Source: Pseudozyma flocculosa PF-1 (lineage: Eukaryota; Basidiomycota; Ustilaginomycetes; Ustilaginales; Ustilaginaceae). Taken from it: 64,000 nucleotides of DNA. A model generated the notes under the pieces. That model ran no database searches. It was not told the DNA's origin and saw nothing but the letters and a program-made list of their open reading frames with translations. Made by a program: the position numbers and the translations under genes. The stretch lies in contig NW_006920870.1 of NCBI RefSeq assembly GCF_000417875.1, positions 1,221,734-1,285,733 on the forward strand, written 5' to 3'. Shown here one piece after another: positions 10,885 through 22,741 of the stretch. Each line of letters starts with the position of its first letter. Position 1 is the stretch's first letter.

Positions 10885-11881
10885 TTCTCGTCTCTCGTCC
10901 TCTCCTCGTCCTCGTCCGTCTCGTCGCNCNCGCCTCCCCGCGCCCCCCCCCCCCCCCCCCCCTCGGCTCTCACTCACGACTGCCACGCTACGTTGCCCTC
11001 CTCCCCCCTCCTCCCTCTCTCTCCCTCACCCCCGCTCGCCCTCTTCATTCTTCTCCGTCCGCCCTAGCTCTGCCCGCCGTCGACTGGAGCCAGAAGCAGC
11101 GACCCTGCGGCCAAAGATAGCCCCCCCACCAGCCAAAGAACCTGGGCTCACTTCGCTTTAGGACCCAGTCGCAACCACAGCAGCCTACCTGCCTTGGTCT
11201 GCCTCTGCCCGGTCTCGACGAACCCTTTTGACGACGATCTCTTACGACCCCACCTGGCATCGGCTTCCCTTCTGCCCACCACCACCACCACCACCACCAC
11301 CTTCCAGCCCAGACCCCCACCAGTCGCCCTCTTACGTCTCTCCGAAGACGGAGCGAGCGCACCGCAGCAAGCCTCCCCCCTTTCTCCCCTACTCCCCGCT
11401 CTGGCCGCCTCGCCAAGATACACTAGTCCGACACCGTTCCGACGAGACTTCGCCAGACACATCGCCAGATACCCCCCCCCCCCCCCCCGACTCAGAACGC
11501 TTCCAGACCTGCGCGCCATCGACGTCGGTGCGCGACCTGATCGATCTGCGACTCCTGTTACCGCGCCACGAGACACTCTGCCTCGCTACAAGAAGCACCG
11601 CGACACAGCCTCTCCCTGTCGTTCTCTGCCGTCCTTCTGCCGTCCCTGTCCCCTAATCCTCTCGGGCCCTGTTTCCGCTCTCTGGCAACTTGCGCAGCCA
11701 GCTCTGGCCAGATCCAACCTCGAACTGCTCATCGATCTCCTCCTACTAGCCTCAGGCTGCTTCGCCATCTTCAGCATCTCGCTCTCCAGCACGGGGAGCC
11801 TTTGATCTTCGCCGCCTCCGGTCCTTCCAGCCCGCTCCGCCGCCGCCGCCGTTCTCGCCGATACCCCCTCAGCAGGAGGTC

Positions 11882-14800
11882 ATGTCATCGACCCAGGCCG
11901 GCGCCAAGGTCTCGTTGCATCCCGTCGCATCTCGCCATGGCCAGCAGAGCTCAACTGTAATCTCGGTCAACCTGCCCACCGCCGGCGCCGGCCCCCGAGC
12001 GGGATCGGCCCGACCCGGGGCTGACAAGCTCGCCAGAGCTCCGCCGCCCTCCCCTGCTGCATCTCGTTGCGGAGGCCGTCCTCAAGCTCCTTCGCAGGCC
12101 AACGCCAACGCTAACGCTGGCGGAGAGTGGGGTCTCCAGCATCCAGCACTCGATCGCTATGCCGTCATTGACGACGACCCGACACCTCTCGAGCTGGAGC
12201 AGCAGGAGCGGGCTGCAGACGAGGCCCGAAGTCGCAGTGGGCCATCGCCCATGGCCCTCGACGCCGGGCACGACGACGAACGAGCACCCCCGATACGCGC
12301 CATGAGCGCAAGCCAGCTTGCCGAGCTCCACAGCAGGTATGTGGCGCTCGACGTGCCGCACAACGTCGTCTTCCCCTTTCTCCACGGCGTCGATGGCAAT
12401 ATTGCGGCGCAAAACGTCTTTTTCGGCGCGCCAATGTCGGGTCAGCCCACTCCAAACTACCGTGGCCTCACCATCGTCCGCGCCGACATGCCGACGCCCG
12501 AGGAAGAGGCCGCGCTACGCAAGCTGGAGCGGCAACGAGGCAATTCGACCGGATCGTCGTCGTCCGAAGGATGGCAGAGCGACCAGATTGGGCTTGGCAT
12601 CGATACGCGGAGCCGAGCGCGCGCCTCCTCCATGAGCACGTCGCAGTCGATGGCCAGCTCCAACGGCTCGTCCGACGGTATCGACGACGCCGACGATGGC
12701 CGCCCGACCTGGCCTACGGCCGCCACGGCCATGCCGATCCAACGCCCCGGCGAGTTGGACCTGCCCCCGGCCCAGTGCGGCCGGCCACGCGCAATGACCT
12801 CGTCGACCTCGAGCGCGTCCATGACCTCTTCGACCATCTCCGGACCTTCGCTCTTCTCGTGGGCCTCTAGCGGCAACGGAACGGGATCGCAGACCAGCTT
12901 CAGCAGCTCCAGCGATGCGGCCGACGACGCCTACCGCGGCGGCATCAAGGGCAGCGCCGGAGACTCAGCCCGCAGCCGCTCGTCTTCGACGCCGTACCAG
13001 GCGCAGCCCAAGCACAGCGTCCTCAACTCGACCGTCTTTCCCGCCGAGATCCTGAGCCCGCCCACAATCCGACGCGTCGTCTACGGACGCAGCGTCTACG
13101 GCGACCTGGCCTATCCCGGCAGCTTCGGCGACGAGGGCGAGGGCGAGGTCAGCCGCATTGGCGCCAAGTTTGTCTCGCCACCTCAGGCGGCCGGCGTCAG
13201 CCTGCGAAACTTCAAGATTCAGTGTGCCAAGTATGCGACCATCTCGGACATCGTCGTCTACTGCCCTGCTGGCTACCACCCTGGCGCCCTCCGCCTTGCC
13301 CAGTGGTTCCGTGAGGCCCAAGATGCATTGTGGCGCGACCGACAGGCGCGCGGTCTCGGCGGGCTCCGCTACAATGTCTTCGTCGTGACAGGTGAGTGCC
13401 CTTCTGCGTCGCGAGGACACGGCGTACTCATCTGCACAGCGCTGACCTTTCCCTTCCTTTCTCATCCATCTTGCCCCTCTGCCCCGGCCTGCTTGCCGCG
13501 CCCCCCTCAGATCCCTTTGACGCCTTCGAGCGATGCTGCCCGGAACTCGTCGCCGTCGATGGATGCGGCTTCTCGCGCAACCGCGTCGACTTTGTTGATC
13601 GCGAGCGCGAGGAGATGCAGCGCCTGACTGCCGCATCCGAGATCGACGACAACGTGTGGCTCGGCTGCACTGGCGACCTGCCCGGCCTGCCCGGCAGCGA
13701 CTGCACCGACGACGAGCCGCTGACGCCGGACGAGGAGGGCAATCCCCACTGCTTTGCAGTCTGCATCGAGGCCCATGACGCCGCTGCTTCGCCCAACAAG
13801 GCTCGCCTCGCCCACGCCAATCATTTCCTCGACGCCATCGAGGCGACGGCGCTCTTTGAGGTCGATAGCAGGCAGGCGCTGCGCAAGTTGGCCGAGGACG
13901 ACGATGGACCGTGGACGGACGACGGTGCGCAGCGCCGGGGCAGCGGCGACCTTCGAGGTGGCTCGCTGGTCCTGGGCCCCAACGGCTGGACCCCCGTCCC
14001 CTGCAGCGGCGGCCTGACCAACGGATCGCTCAATCAGCATGCCAAGTGGCGGGGTCAGCAGGCGGCCGCGGCAGGCGGCAGGACCTCGAGCTCGTTTGAC
14101 GACCAGAGATCGCCGCTGCTGCTGGAACCCAGCAGCGTCATCCACATGGAGTGCCCATCGACGTTCCAGAACTGTCAGTCGGAGCAGCAGGTGGCCAGCA
14201 TCATCGAGGGCATCTTGCTTCTCTGCGCGTGGATCAAGAAGCAGGCCCAGCCCGCCGCCACCTCCAGCTCGGCCGCACTGCCGCACCGGTCTCGCAGAGT
14301 GCTGCTCCACTGCGGCGATGGCTACACCGAGACCTCGGTCGTTGCCCTCTCGTACCTCATGTTCTCCCGCGGCCTCTCGTTGCCGGAGGCCTACCTCGAT
14401 CTCCAGCTCCGCTCCAAGCGCTCCTTCTTCGTCTACGCTCGTGACCTGCCCTTTCTCAAGAAGGTCGAGGCTGCCATCGCCGAAGACAGGAGGGCTCGCC
14501 AGGCGCTCCTCGCACAGGAGCGTGAGGCCGACGCCCGCGCTCGGCGGGTGCGTCACTCGCAATCGAAGTCGTACGGCGGCGGCAACGGCGAGGAACGCTT
14601 CGGCTTCAAGCTCGGCCTCGGCCGCAGTCAGGGCTCTTCGCGGCGCTCGTCGATGTCGTCCTCGGCCAGCGAGACGAACCTCAACGCTGCCATGAGCCCG
14701 GCCGAGCAGAGCGTGTGGGCACGCAGCCTCGCCGCGGCGACGGGTCTCGTTGCAGCTCCGGGCCAGACGATACGCAAGGCAACCTCCAACTCCCGGCCAT

Positions 14801-15930
14801 CGAGCCGGCTGCCGTCGCGCGCCCGGACGCCGACGCCCAAGGACGAAGGCTCGTCAACCTCCTCGCAGGCCTCGAGTGAGGCCTCGCGCGGCCCGTCCGA
14901 CGCGCTCCGGACCGACTTCCGCTGGTTCCACGACGCGCGCTTCGAGGGCTCCTTCCCCTCGCGCATCTTGCCCTTCCTCTATCTCGGTAACCTCAACCAT
15001 GCGCTCAACGCCCACATGCTGCACGCCTTGGGCATCACGCACGTCGTTTCGGTTGGGGAGTCGGCGATCGCGCCGCCTTCGTGCGACGTCAACGGCAACC
15101 GGGTCGCGCCGGGCCAGCACATGTCTGGCTCGCCCAACTACACGGCGCACAACTCGCTCTACCACGAGCATGCCGAGGGTCGCATCAGCGTCCTCGACCT
15201 CAAGAACGTCTCCGACGACGGCATCGACCCGCTGCGCGACACGATGCGCGACGCCGTCGAGTACATCGAGGCCGCCCGCCGCAGCGGCGGCAAGGTGCTC
15301 GTCCACTGCCGTGTCGGCGTGAGCCGCAGCACCACCATCGTCCTCGCCTACGTCATGGCCCACCTGGACTTGAGCCTGGTCGAGAGCTACCTCCTGGTCC
15401 GCAGCAGACGCCTCAACATTCTCATCCAGCCTCACCTGCTCTTCTTCTGGGAGCTGCGTGGCTGGGAGACGTTCCTCGCCCAGGAAAAGGCCCGGCTGGC
15501 CGCTCGCCTTCGCAAGGCGGCGCCCCGCAGCGTGTTTGAGTCGCCCGACAGCAGCCGCACGCGGCAGGTGCACGGCGGCTGCATCTCGGACGCCTTCACC
15601 GGCCTGTCCGTCCGCAGCGGCAGGAGCGAAGGTTCGGGCTCGTACCGATCCGCCAGCTCTTCGCCCTGTGTGTCGCCGCTCCCTTTCTACCCCGAGGAGA
15701 GGGCGACTGAGTCCAAGGCCGACATGGTGGACGCCGAAGAGCTTGGCCCTCGCCTCGACGTCGACCTGGCGGCCGGAGCGGGCTCCGTCTACAACTTCCG
15801 CCCGAGGGACGCTGCGCTCCTCCCTTTCGGCTCGGGCAGCTCGGCCGGTCTCCCCTACGCCTCGATGCGCCTGCTTTGGGGCCACTTTGCACGCGAGATC
15901 GCCGACCTCAATGGCCGCTACTTTGTTTGA
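11882..15930 (+). CDS. PPS1: Dual-specificity protein phosphatase, Pps1-like, with a degenerate second phosphatase fold
   Basis: Exons 11882-13391 and 13511-15930 (intron 119 nt, GTGAGT...TCAG) encode 1309 residues. The C-terminal catalytic domain carries HCRVGVSRS: Cys1103 is the nucleophile and Arg1109 closes the CX5R loop. An upstream related domain has HCGDGYTE, where Cys771 is kept but the Arg position (777) is Glu, so it should be inactive. Both the order and the degenerate upstream copy fit fungal Pps1, a phosphatase linked to S phase and cell-cycle control in yeast (family knowledge). The first 350 residues or so are Ser/Ala-rich and disordered. A Ser-rich linker of about 120 residues separates the two phosphatase folds. 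The protein is longer than the roughly 800 residues of yeast Pps1. The start context GGAGGTCATGTC is acceptable; no earlier in-frame ATG is preferred. Confidence 0.88.
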
Positions 15931-16698
15931 GGGCGGTCGATCTGCGCGCACGCAACCCTCTGACACCTGGCATGCGGCAGTCGTGTCTCTGCGATGGCCT
16001 CGAACGACATAGCACACCGGCGCACACAGCGTTGCAGCAGCAACATGATTTCGTCCAGGCTTTCTCTCGGCCCCATCCATCTTCTCCCTCTCGTTTCTCT
16101 CTCTCTCACACACCATGGACTCTCTTCCGCCTCGTCGCCTCGCCAAGCCTCTTCAACTGTATTTCATTTCGGTCTATCCTCCCGCGGCCTTCAGCCCTCG
16201 TCTTTCGATTCTTCTCGGTCCCTCGTCTCCGGTTCCCTCATCGGCTCCCGTCACCGCCCCACGTCCCTATTCCCGTGAGGCATGTTCCTCGACGACTCTT
16301 CGGGCTTTCACCCTGCATCGGCTTCGTCCCGTCTTACATCTCACCTCGATAGCTCTGGTCAGCACCTCCTACGTTCCTCGTCGCCGCCCTCCACCACGGT
16401 GCCCCACGTCCCCTCCGCGACGGCGCCCGGGCGGCCCAGTCTGTTCATCTCGCTACGGTCCTCTAGTCCTCTTTTCCGTCCCAGCACGCCATCATCTGTA
16501 CATTGATCTCGCGTCCACGGCTCCCAGCGTCTCCTGCGATCCAAGCGAATCCATTTCGTTACTGACCCAGAGCGATGCGATGCGATCGGCCTGGCCTGTA
16601 CTATCGGCGGTGCTGCCGGTGGTAGGGGCTGGGCTACATGGTTGATCTCGTCCCCCGTCTAGTCGTCCCTCGTGGTGCTGCGCCGGATGGCAGGCCGC
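15931..16698. other. Convergent 3' region between the phosphatase and epoxide hydrolase genes
   Basis: 768 bp between two stop codons facing each other. It is CT-rich on the + strand and contains no supported gene. The 3' UTRs and polyadenylation sites of both neighbours should be here; no clear AATAAA was seen. Confidence 0.6.
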
Positions 16699-18051
16699 TC
16701 AGAGCTTGTTTCTCTCGCTCTTCCTCACCTCGTCCCACAGTCCACCGTCGATTTCGGCCTTTCTGATGCCGTCGTCGTGGTGACCGGTCCACTGGCCGCC
16801 GGGCGAAAAGGCGTTGCGGAGGTGCGAGGCAAAGATGGTCGGCTCCTCGAGCGCGGCAAAGTGGCCGCCCCTTGTGGCCTTGGCGATCCAGCGGGTGCGC
16901 CCGCCCGCCGTGGTGCGGTCGACGTAGCCGCGCGGCGTGTTGAAGATCTCGTCCGGAAAGTCGCTGTAGCCGAGCGGCACCTTGAGCCTGTACTCGGGCG
17001 CCCCGTGGATGTCGGGCAGCATCGGATTGTTGGTGTAGGGCAGGAACGAGGAGCCGATCGACTTTGTAAAGTGGAACAGGGTCGCCGTCTCGAGCAGGTC
17101 CTTGACGTTGAGCGTCGGGTGGTCGGGCTTGGACGAGGTCATGACGTCGTAGAAGTATCCCAGCCACCCGAGGATGCCGACGGGCGAGTCGATGAGGCCG
17201 TAGAGGAGCTGGGTGGGGCGCAGCTTCTGGACGTGGTAGTAGGCCATCTGCGACTCGAAGAGCATCCCCTTGGCGAGGCCCTTCATCGTCTCGGCGTCGT
17301 AGACGTACGAGGCGAGCGTCTGGAGCACCGAGGCGGGCAGCGTGTTGCGCAGCAGCTTGACGAGGCCCGTGGGCGTGACGGGGCAGAAGTTGAGGTGGAC
17401 GGCGCGGCAGCCGGTGCCGTCCTCCTCTGCGTGGTTGACGCCGAGGGCGCGGGCGTGGGGCGAGCCCCAGTCGCCGCCCTGGGAGGCGTAGCGGTCGTAG
17501 CCCAGGCCGCGCATCAGGGCGTTGAGGATGCGCGTGTAGCCGGCAAAGTCGCCGATGCCCGGCCGGTTCGAGGGGGGCGGCGAGGAAAAGACGAAGCCGG
17601 GCAGCGAGGGGACGACGACATGGAACGCGGGCGCGGTCGGGTCGTTGGGCTCGGCGAGGTCGTCGATGACGTGGGCAAATTCGTACCAGCTGCCCGGCCA
17701 GCCGTGGACGAGGATGATGGGGATGGCGTCGGCGCGCGACGAGCGCTTGTGGACAAAGTGGAGCTGGCGGCACCAGTCGACGGACGTAGTGAAGTGGTCG
17801 AAGCGGTTGTACTTTGCGAGGAGCTGGTCAAAGTCGGTCTGCCTCCAGAGGTCGATGGTGTGCTGCATCCAGGCCTTGCTCGGGCGCAGCTGGTGCAGCG
17901 TATCGCGAGACTCGGCCATGGCCGGGAGGAGGTCGTCATCGGGCAGGCGGGCCGTCTCGAGGCGGTGCTTGAACTCGTTGATGTCGTCGGCCGAGAAGCT
18001 GACGGTGAAGGGCTCGGGCGGGGTGATGGGCGGGCAGTCGTGCTTGACCAT
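16699..18051 (-). CDS. Epoxide hydrolase, alpha/beta-hydrolase with EHN domain
   Basis: A single exon of 450 residues. An N-terminal epoxide-hydrolase (EHN-type) cap precedes the hydrolase core. The oxyanion motif HGWPGSW starts at His116. The nucleophile elbow GGDWGS places Asp194 as the nucleophile. RGGHFAALEEP near the C-terminus supplies the general-base His397. This arrangement is that of microsomal/juvenile-hormone-type epoxide hydrolases, which open epoxides to diols through an ester intermediate. The physiological substrate cannot be told. The frame is open to an ATG at 18153, which would add 34 Arg/Pro/Ser-rich residues. I prefer 18051 because its context (AACATGG) is strong. No clear signal peptide or membrane anchor is visible with this start. 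Confidence 0.88.
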   Translation of the reverse strand: MVKHDCPPITPPEPFTVSFSADDINEFKHRLETARLPDDDLLPAMAESRDTLHQLRPSKAWMQHTIDLWRQTDFDQLLAKYNRFDHFTTSVDWCRQLHFVHKRSSRADAIPIILVHGWPGSWYEFAHVIDDLAEPNDPTAPAFHVVVPSLPGFVFSSPPPSNRPGIGDFAGYTRILNALMRGLGYDRYASQGGDWGSPHARALGVNHAEEDGTGCRAVHLNFCPVTPTGLVKLLRNTLPASVLQTLASYVYDAETMKGLAKGMLFESQMAYYHVQKLRPTQLLYGLIDSPVGILGWLGYFYDVMTSSKPDHPTLNVKDLLETATLFHFTKSIGSSFLPYTNNPMLPDIHGAPEYRLKVPLGYSDFPDEIFNTPRGYVDRTTAGGRTRWIAKATRGGHFAALEEPTIFASHLRNAFSPGGQWTGHHDDGIRKAEIDGGLWDEVRKSERNKL

Positions 18052-20098
18052 GTTGGGCGGTAGTCCTGTGCTAGGCTCGGAGGTGAGGATAGGGGAGCGA
18101 CGGTGGCGGTTGGGGTGGCAGTCAGCAGGGGGAGAAGGAAAGCTGCGTCGCAAACAAATAAGAAGGAAGAAGAACGCGGCTGGTAAGGGTTGCTGCTCGC
18201 CTCGCTCGCACTTCCTTCGGAAGCAGCAAGCAGGCAGGCGTACACAGTGCTCTCGTTGGCCGCGTTCCTACAGTAGTCGGTTGGCTCTGAGCTGCCGACT
18301 GACAATACGGTGTCAGCGGAGGTCTGATTGGAGGTACCGTCAAGATGCGAAGGACTGCGGATATCCGGAGTGGCTGTGTGTGACAGCTGCCAGTCGAGGT
18401 GGTCGGGCCAAAGTGGTGGCCGGCCAGCCGGTCGAGTTGCGCCCAGACCAGGCCAAGCCGCGGCTGAATCGCGAGCACGCTTCAGCCCAACGAGATGTGA
18501 AAGGCGCAGGTCATCGGTGGCTGGGTCCCGATTCACCAGCGCGCCCGATCCAATTCCGACCCTGGCCCAAGACGTTTGGTCGCAAGGGGCCGTCTGCCGT
18601 CTGGCCGCCCTGCATCGAGAGAGGGGTTGCCCGTGCAGCAAGCTGGCCACCCACAAGCAAGCAGGCAGGCCAAGGCAGGTTGGTTGCGGTGCTGGCTTCG
18701 GCAGATCCGCCAGGCAGAAACCAGATCTCACAGCCCGCCTGCCCGCCCGCCCGTCGGATGGGGTCCCGGAGTCGACTCGAGTCGAGACGAAAGCTGGCTC
18801 AGCTCGTCGCCGTCACCGAGCTCGCCATCGATTTTATTGTGCACGCACGCTTCTTTGGCCAGCGGCTGCACCCTGCGAGCCATCGTCGTCCATCTAGCTA
18901 GGTGCCCGCGTGCTGCTCCGCCCTTTGCGATCTGGCCTTGCCGCTCAGAGTGCGATTGTCTGCCTTGCTTCCTGTGGCCGACGCAGCGCAGCGGCAGCTC
19001 GGTGGGTCGGGAAGCCTTCGCCGAGGCGGACGCCGCGCCGCAAAGGCTGCCTGCAGCAGGTTGGCCGAAGGCCTGCTTGCTGCTGCTCGTTTTTGTCGCC
19101 TGCCGTGTGTTGGCGCAGGGCAAAGTGACACGCCCCACGCCTGGCTGCAGGCGGGCAGCGCGTAAAGGGGCCCCCAACCCTGGCCTGGCCTGGCCTGCCT
19201 GCCTGCGGCCAGCGAGGAAACCGCCTGCTGGGCCAGCATGGCCTGTTGGTCTGTCGACCTGCGCGCCCGGGCCCGCCAGCCGCCGAATGCACCGCCGGCC
19301 GTGGCCGCCTCTAGTCACCTTTGCACGCTGGCTAGCTGGCTTGCAGGTAACCACGACGACCTTTGGCTATCCACCTTCAGCCACCTCGGACGGACTTGCC
19401 GCCGCTAATCACGTTCGATAACGGCGCACTGGCTCCCCTCTCCGGCTGCTTCCGCCTGGACCTGCCAGCAAGACGACGCCTGCCATCTTCACGCCAACAC
19501 ATTTCCCACCACGACACCGAGCACTACCTACTCTGCTTTGTTCACGACGCTCGACGATCAGCCGCAACCGTAGCCCGACCGCGGCGCAGTCCATCATCCT
19601 GCCAGCGCAGCGCTAATCGCGACGATATCGGATCGCCGCCGGACCCACGCCCGACTCGACCAGCAGGCGCGAGGTTTACGCCCTCGCCCTTGTTTCACGC
19701 CCTGTCTAAGACACCATCATCACCGCACCGCACGTAACCCAACCTTGCTACCCTTTTTTGCTGGCCACCAGAAACGGCTCACCTGCTTCGGAATCGCCCG
19801 CATACCCGCCCGCACAGCTTTGACAAGGGTCGAGACCTGCGGATCGTCTTCGGAGACGACGCTCCCCCCCGTCATCGCCCAGGTACCATCGAATCGTAAA
19901 TCACCCTCGGGCAACACCGCACATCAACGGATCGTCTCACCGCTGGCTCACGACCATCTCACTCACTCCGATCGCCATCTACCGCCCACACCTCATCCGG
20001 CTGCTGCAGATCCCAGCTTGCCCACAAATACCGCCTCTCCAGCATCCAGCATCCGGACGGCAGCAGCGCTGCAGCCTCGTCGAGCACATAGCCCTACC
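18052..20098. other. Divergent intergenic region, epoxide hydrolase to coiled-coil gene
   Basis: About 2 kb with no supported gene. It includes GGCCTGGCCTGG and GCCTGCCTGC tracts near 19180-19207 and other CAGG-rich patches around 18655-18680. The last 400 bp before 20099 are CA/CCACC-rich, like a 5' leader. A frame open from 19745 runs into the coiled-coil gene but its upstream part looks non-coding. Confidence 0.5.
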
Positions 20099-20198
20099 AT
20101 GTCCACCATGAGCGACTCGGCGAGCGTCAAGGACGAGACGACCACCGTCACCCCGGCCACGTCGCTCGCAGAGACGCCCGACTCGCCCACCACTTCCC

Positions 20199-20234
<36 letters not shown>

Positions 20235-22161
20235 GCCGAACGGGCTCCAGGTTCAGGGTCGACGATGCCCTCACCGCAGACCAACTCGACTCGCTCTACG
20301 AGGACCTGCCCGACGACAGCACCGCGCTCAAGGCCATCGTCGGCACCATGCGCCTCGAAATGTCCAAGCGCGACCAGACCATCACCAAGCTCCAGGGCGA
20401 GATCGACGAGGTCAAGGCGTCCCACTCGGTCATTCTGCAGCGGTCGGCCGAGTGGAAGGACGAGCTCGAGACGCTGCGGACCAAAGTGCCTGCGCTCGAA
20501 TCGGAGCTGCAGCAGGAAAAGGAGGCCAGAGAGCTCGAGGCCGACAGGGTCAAGGACCTTCGACTGCGAGCAGAAGAGAGCCGAAGGGCCATCATGAGGC
20601 TTCAGGGCGACCAGGGCGCCGCACGCGCAAAGGCAAAGGCCGATAACCGACGGAGCATGGGTCCCGGAGTCCTCGCCAACTGGGTGCCGCCAGGCTCCTC
20701 GGGTGGCCGCGATGACCAGGAGGATGCAGAGCTCAAGAAGTCGAAGCGCGCCAGCATGATCTTTGGACCCAACGCGGGGCTGAGCATCAATGCCGCTGCG
20801 GCAGCAGGTCGGCCCGGGCATCGCCGCTCGGCCAGCGGCAGCCGCAGCGTCTCGGGCAACTCGAGGGCCGGCGACGCAGCCGACGATTTCGACGAGCCGC
20901 TCAGCCCCACGTTACAGCAGAACGCCAACGGCCTCCGTGGCCTCCGCTTGTCGGGCGCGTCCTTTGGACCCAACGGCTCTTCTCTGCACCCTTCGGCCGC
21001 CAATGGCGACGACACCGCCTCCAATGCCGGGTCCCGGCGCAGCTCGTACAACAATGGGCCCCTTCGCTCGCCACGCCTTTCGGGTGCCGACCTGCCGACG
21101 GAGGCCGACGCAAGCCATGCGAGCAGGCTGGCTGTGCCGTCCGGCGGCAGCGGCATCCGAGGCATGCTCGGCCTGTCGTCGCCCGCTGGCAGCTCTGCCG
21201 GCTTTGCCTCGCCCATCCTCGAGGACGGCGAGGACGCAGACGGGCCCGCACGGACGAAAAAGGGTCCCGCCTCGGCATCCGGCGACCAGCCTTCGAGGTC
21301 AAACTCGGCGTCTGACAATCTGCACCTCGAAGCCGATCTCAAGGCCAAGGACGTCGAGGTTGAGAGGCTGACGCGCGAGATGCGCGAGATGCGCAACAAG
21401 ATGGACGAGGCCATCGAGGCGAGGCTGGCCAGTGAGGCATGCCTCAAGGCGCTTCGCGAGTTTATCTCCACCCACGATGCTGCGGCCGACGCCAGCGAGC
21501 CGGGCGATGTTGCAAACGACCGCTCGAGTGTAGGCGCCGGCCTGCTCAAGGGTGTCAAGCTGCCTCCTCTGCCCACCGACGAGATCGAGGACGATGCTGC
21601 ATCGGCGCCGTCCAGGCGAGACTCGAAGGCGGCCACGGGAGGCTGGTCGATGAAGCTGCCGCAGCTCATGCGCAAAAACACTCTCTCGAGCACCAGCGCC
21701 AACTCAACGCCCGCCCAGACTCCAGCCGATGAGTCGACTTCGGCAGCCTCATTGGGCTCGTCGCCAAAGGCCAGCGGAGCTCAAGCTGCTCCCGGCGCCA
21801 CGGCAGGCGGGCCAACGGCGAGTTCGTCAATCGGAGGCAGCCTCGCCAACCTCCTCTCGAGGAACAGCGTCAGCGCTGGACTGGGCTCGCTCGGATCGGC
21901 TCCGGCCGCGCCGTCGGCGCCGACGGTCGGCAGTCCGGAGAGCCAGTCGACGGAACCGCCGGCCGCCAGCGAGCTGGTGAGCTCGCCATCGACGACCAGC
22001 AACGCCTTCAAAGGGTTTGGCTGGTTCAAGAAGGGTTCGCAGGCGTCCAGTGCCGCGGCGGCTCCGAACGCCGCCCCGCAGGAGGGCGCGACGTCGCCCG
22101 CCATGGAGTTTGAGGACAAGGTGATGTCGCCCCCCCTTCCGCTCGCTCGACCACGACCAAG
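20099..22161 (+). CDS. Unrecognised Ser-rich coiled-coil protein, 3' end lost in an assembly gap
   Basis: I do not recognise this family. From the ATG at 20099 (a second in-frame ATG lies at 20108) 687 codons run without a stop into the N gap. Visible parts are an acidic N-terminus with an Asp-Asn repeat coded by GACAAC units (about 20201-20233), a heptad-like charged helix at residues 76-180, Ser/Gly/Ala-rich disorder at 200-400, a second helix rich in Glu/Arg/Leu at 407-459, then low-complexity Ser/Ala sequence with a short FGWFKKGS motif near 640. A cytoskeletal or scaffold role would be a guess. The frame after the gap is low-complexity and unlikely to be its true end. The gene converges on the SET-domain gene. 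Confidence 0.7.
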
Positions 22162-22417
22162 NNNNNNNNNNNNNNNNNNNNNNNNNNNNNNNNNNNNNNN
22201 NNNNNNNNNNNNNNNNNNNNNNNNNNNNNNNNNNNNNNNNNNNNNNNNNNNNNNNNNNNNNNNNNNNNNNNNNNNNNNNNNNNNNNNNNNNNNNNNNNNN
22301 NNNNNNNNNNNNNNNNNNNNNNNNNNNNNNNNNNNNNNNNNNNNNNNNNNNNNNNNNNNNNNNNNNNNNNNNNNNNNNNNNNNNNNNNNNNNNNNNNNNN
22401 NNNNNNNNNNNNNNNNN
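22162..22417. other. Assembly gap (256 N)
   Basis: It interrupts the 3' part of the coiled-coil gene. The right flank is tandem TACG-like and CT-repeat DNA, which may explain the break. The true length is unknown, so no reading frame can be carried across. Confidence 0.95.
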
Positions 22418-22537
22418 CGTCCGTACCGGTCCCGTACCCGTACCGTACCGTACGTACGTACGTCGTACGTACGTCGTCGTCCGTCCCGTCCCGTCCTCTC
22501 TCGTCTCGTCTCTCTCTCTCTCTCTCCTCCTCCTCTC

Positions 22538-22589
<52 letters not shown>

Positions 22590-22689
22590 CCGCTGCCATG
22601 ATTCCCCGTTTGCTACTCATTCCTGATCGACGAAGATCCGTCTCTTCTAGCTTCTAGTCGGCGATAATCCAAGAAAGTCTTGCTGCGTC
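22418..22689. repeat. Simple-sequence block: GTAC/TACG then CT repeats
   Basis: GTACCGTACC and TACGTACG runs (22418-22480) are followed by TCTCGTC and a long CT dinucleotide array (about 22543-22586). It lies between the convergent ends of the coiled-coil and SET genes. No coding content is supported. Confidence 0.85.
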
Positions 22690-22703
22690 TCAGGCACCCT
22701 GCA

Positions 22704-22741
<38 letters not shown>

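Larger units (their letters stand above)
7921..11881. other. Long intergenic region upstream of the PPS1-type gene
   Basis: About 4 kb with no gene I can support. Open frames up to about 300 codons (for example 8697-9623) are GC-driven, overlap each other on both strands and resemble nothing. The region is full of CCTG, CAGG and GGCT repeats, a 33-base N gap (10852-10884), ambiguous bases at 10928 and 10930, and C homopolymers of 20 (10943-10962) and 17 (11472-11488). From about 10900 to 11880 the + strand is strongly pyrimidine-rich, as expected for a fungal promoter or 5' leader of the next gene. Confidence 0.6.

Noticed and set aside
16672..18063. 463-codon plus-strand frame
   Set aside because: Antisense shadow of the epoxide hydrolase, which has all catalytic motifs on the minus strand.
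18052..18153. 34-residue N-terminal extension of the epoxide hydrolase
   Set aside because: Pro/Arg/Ser-rich without targeting features; the ATG at 18051 has a better context and a family-like start. Not fully excluded.
22418..22657. Continuation of the coiled-coil protein frame after the gap
   Set aside because: The sequence is TACG and CT simple repeat and the gap length is not reliable, so the apparent Arg/Ser/Leu-rich end is not trusted.
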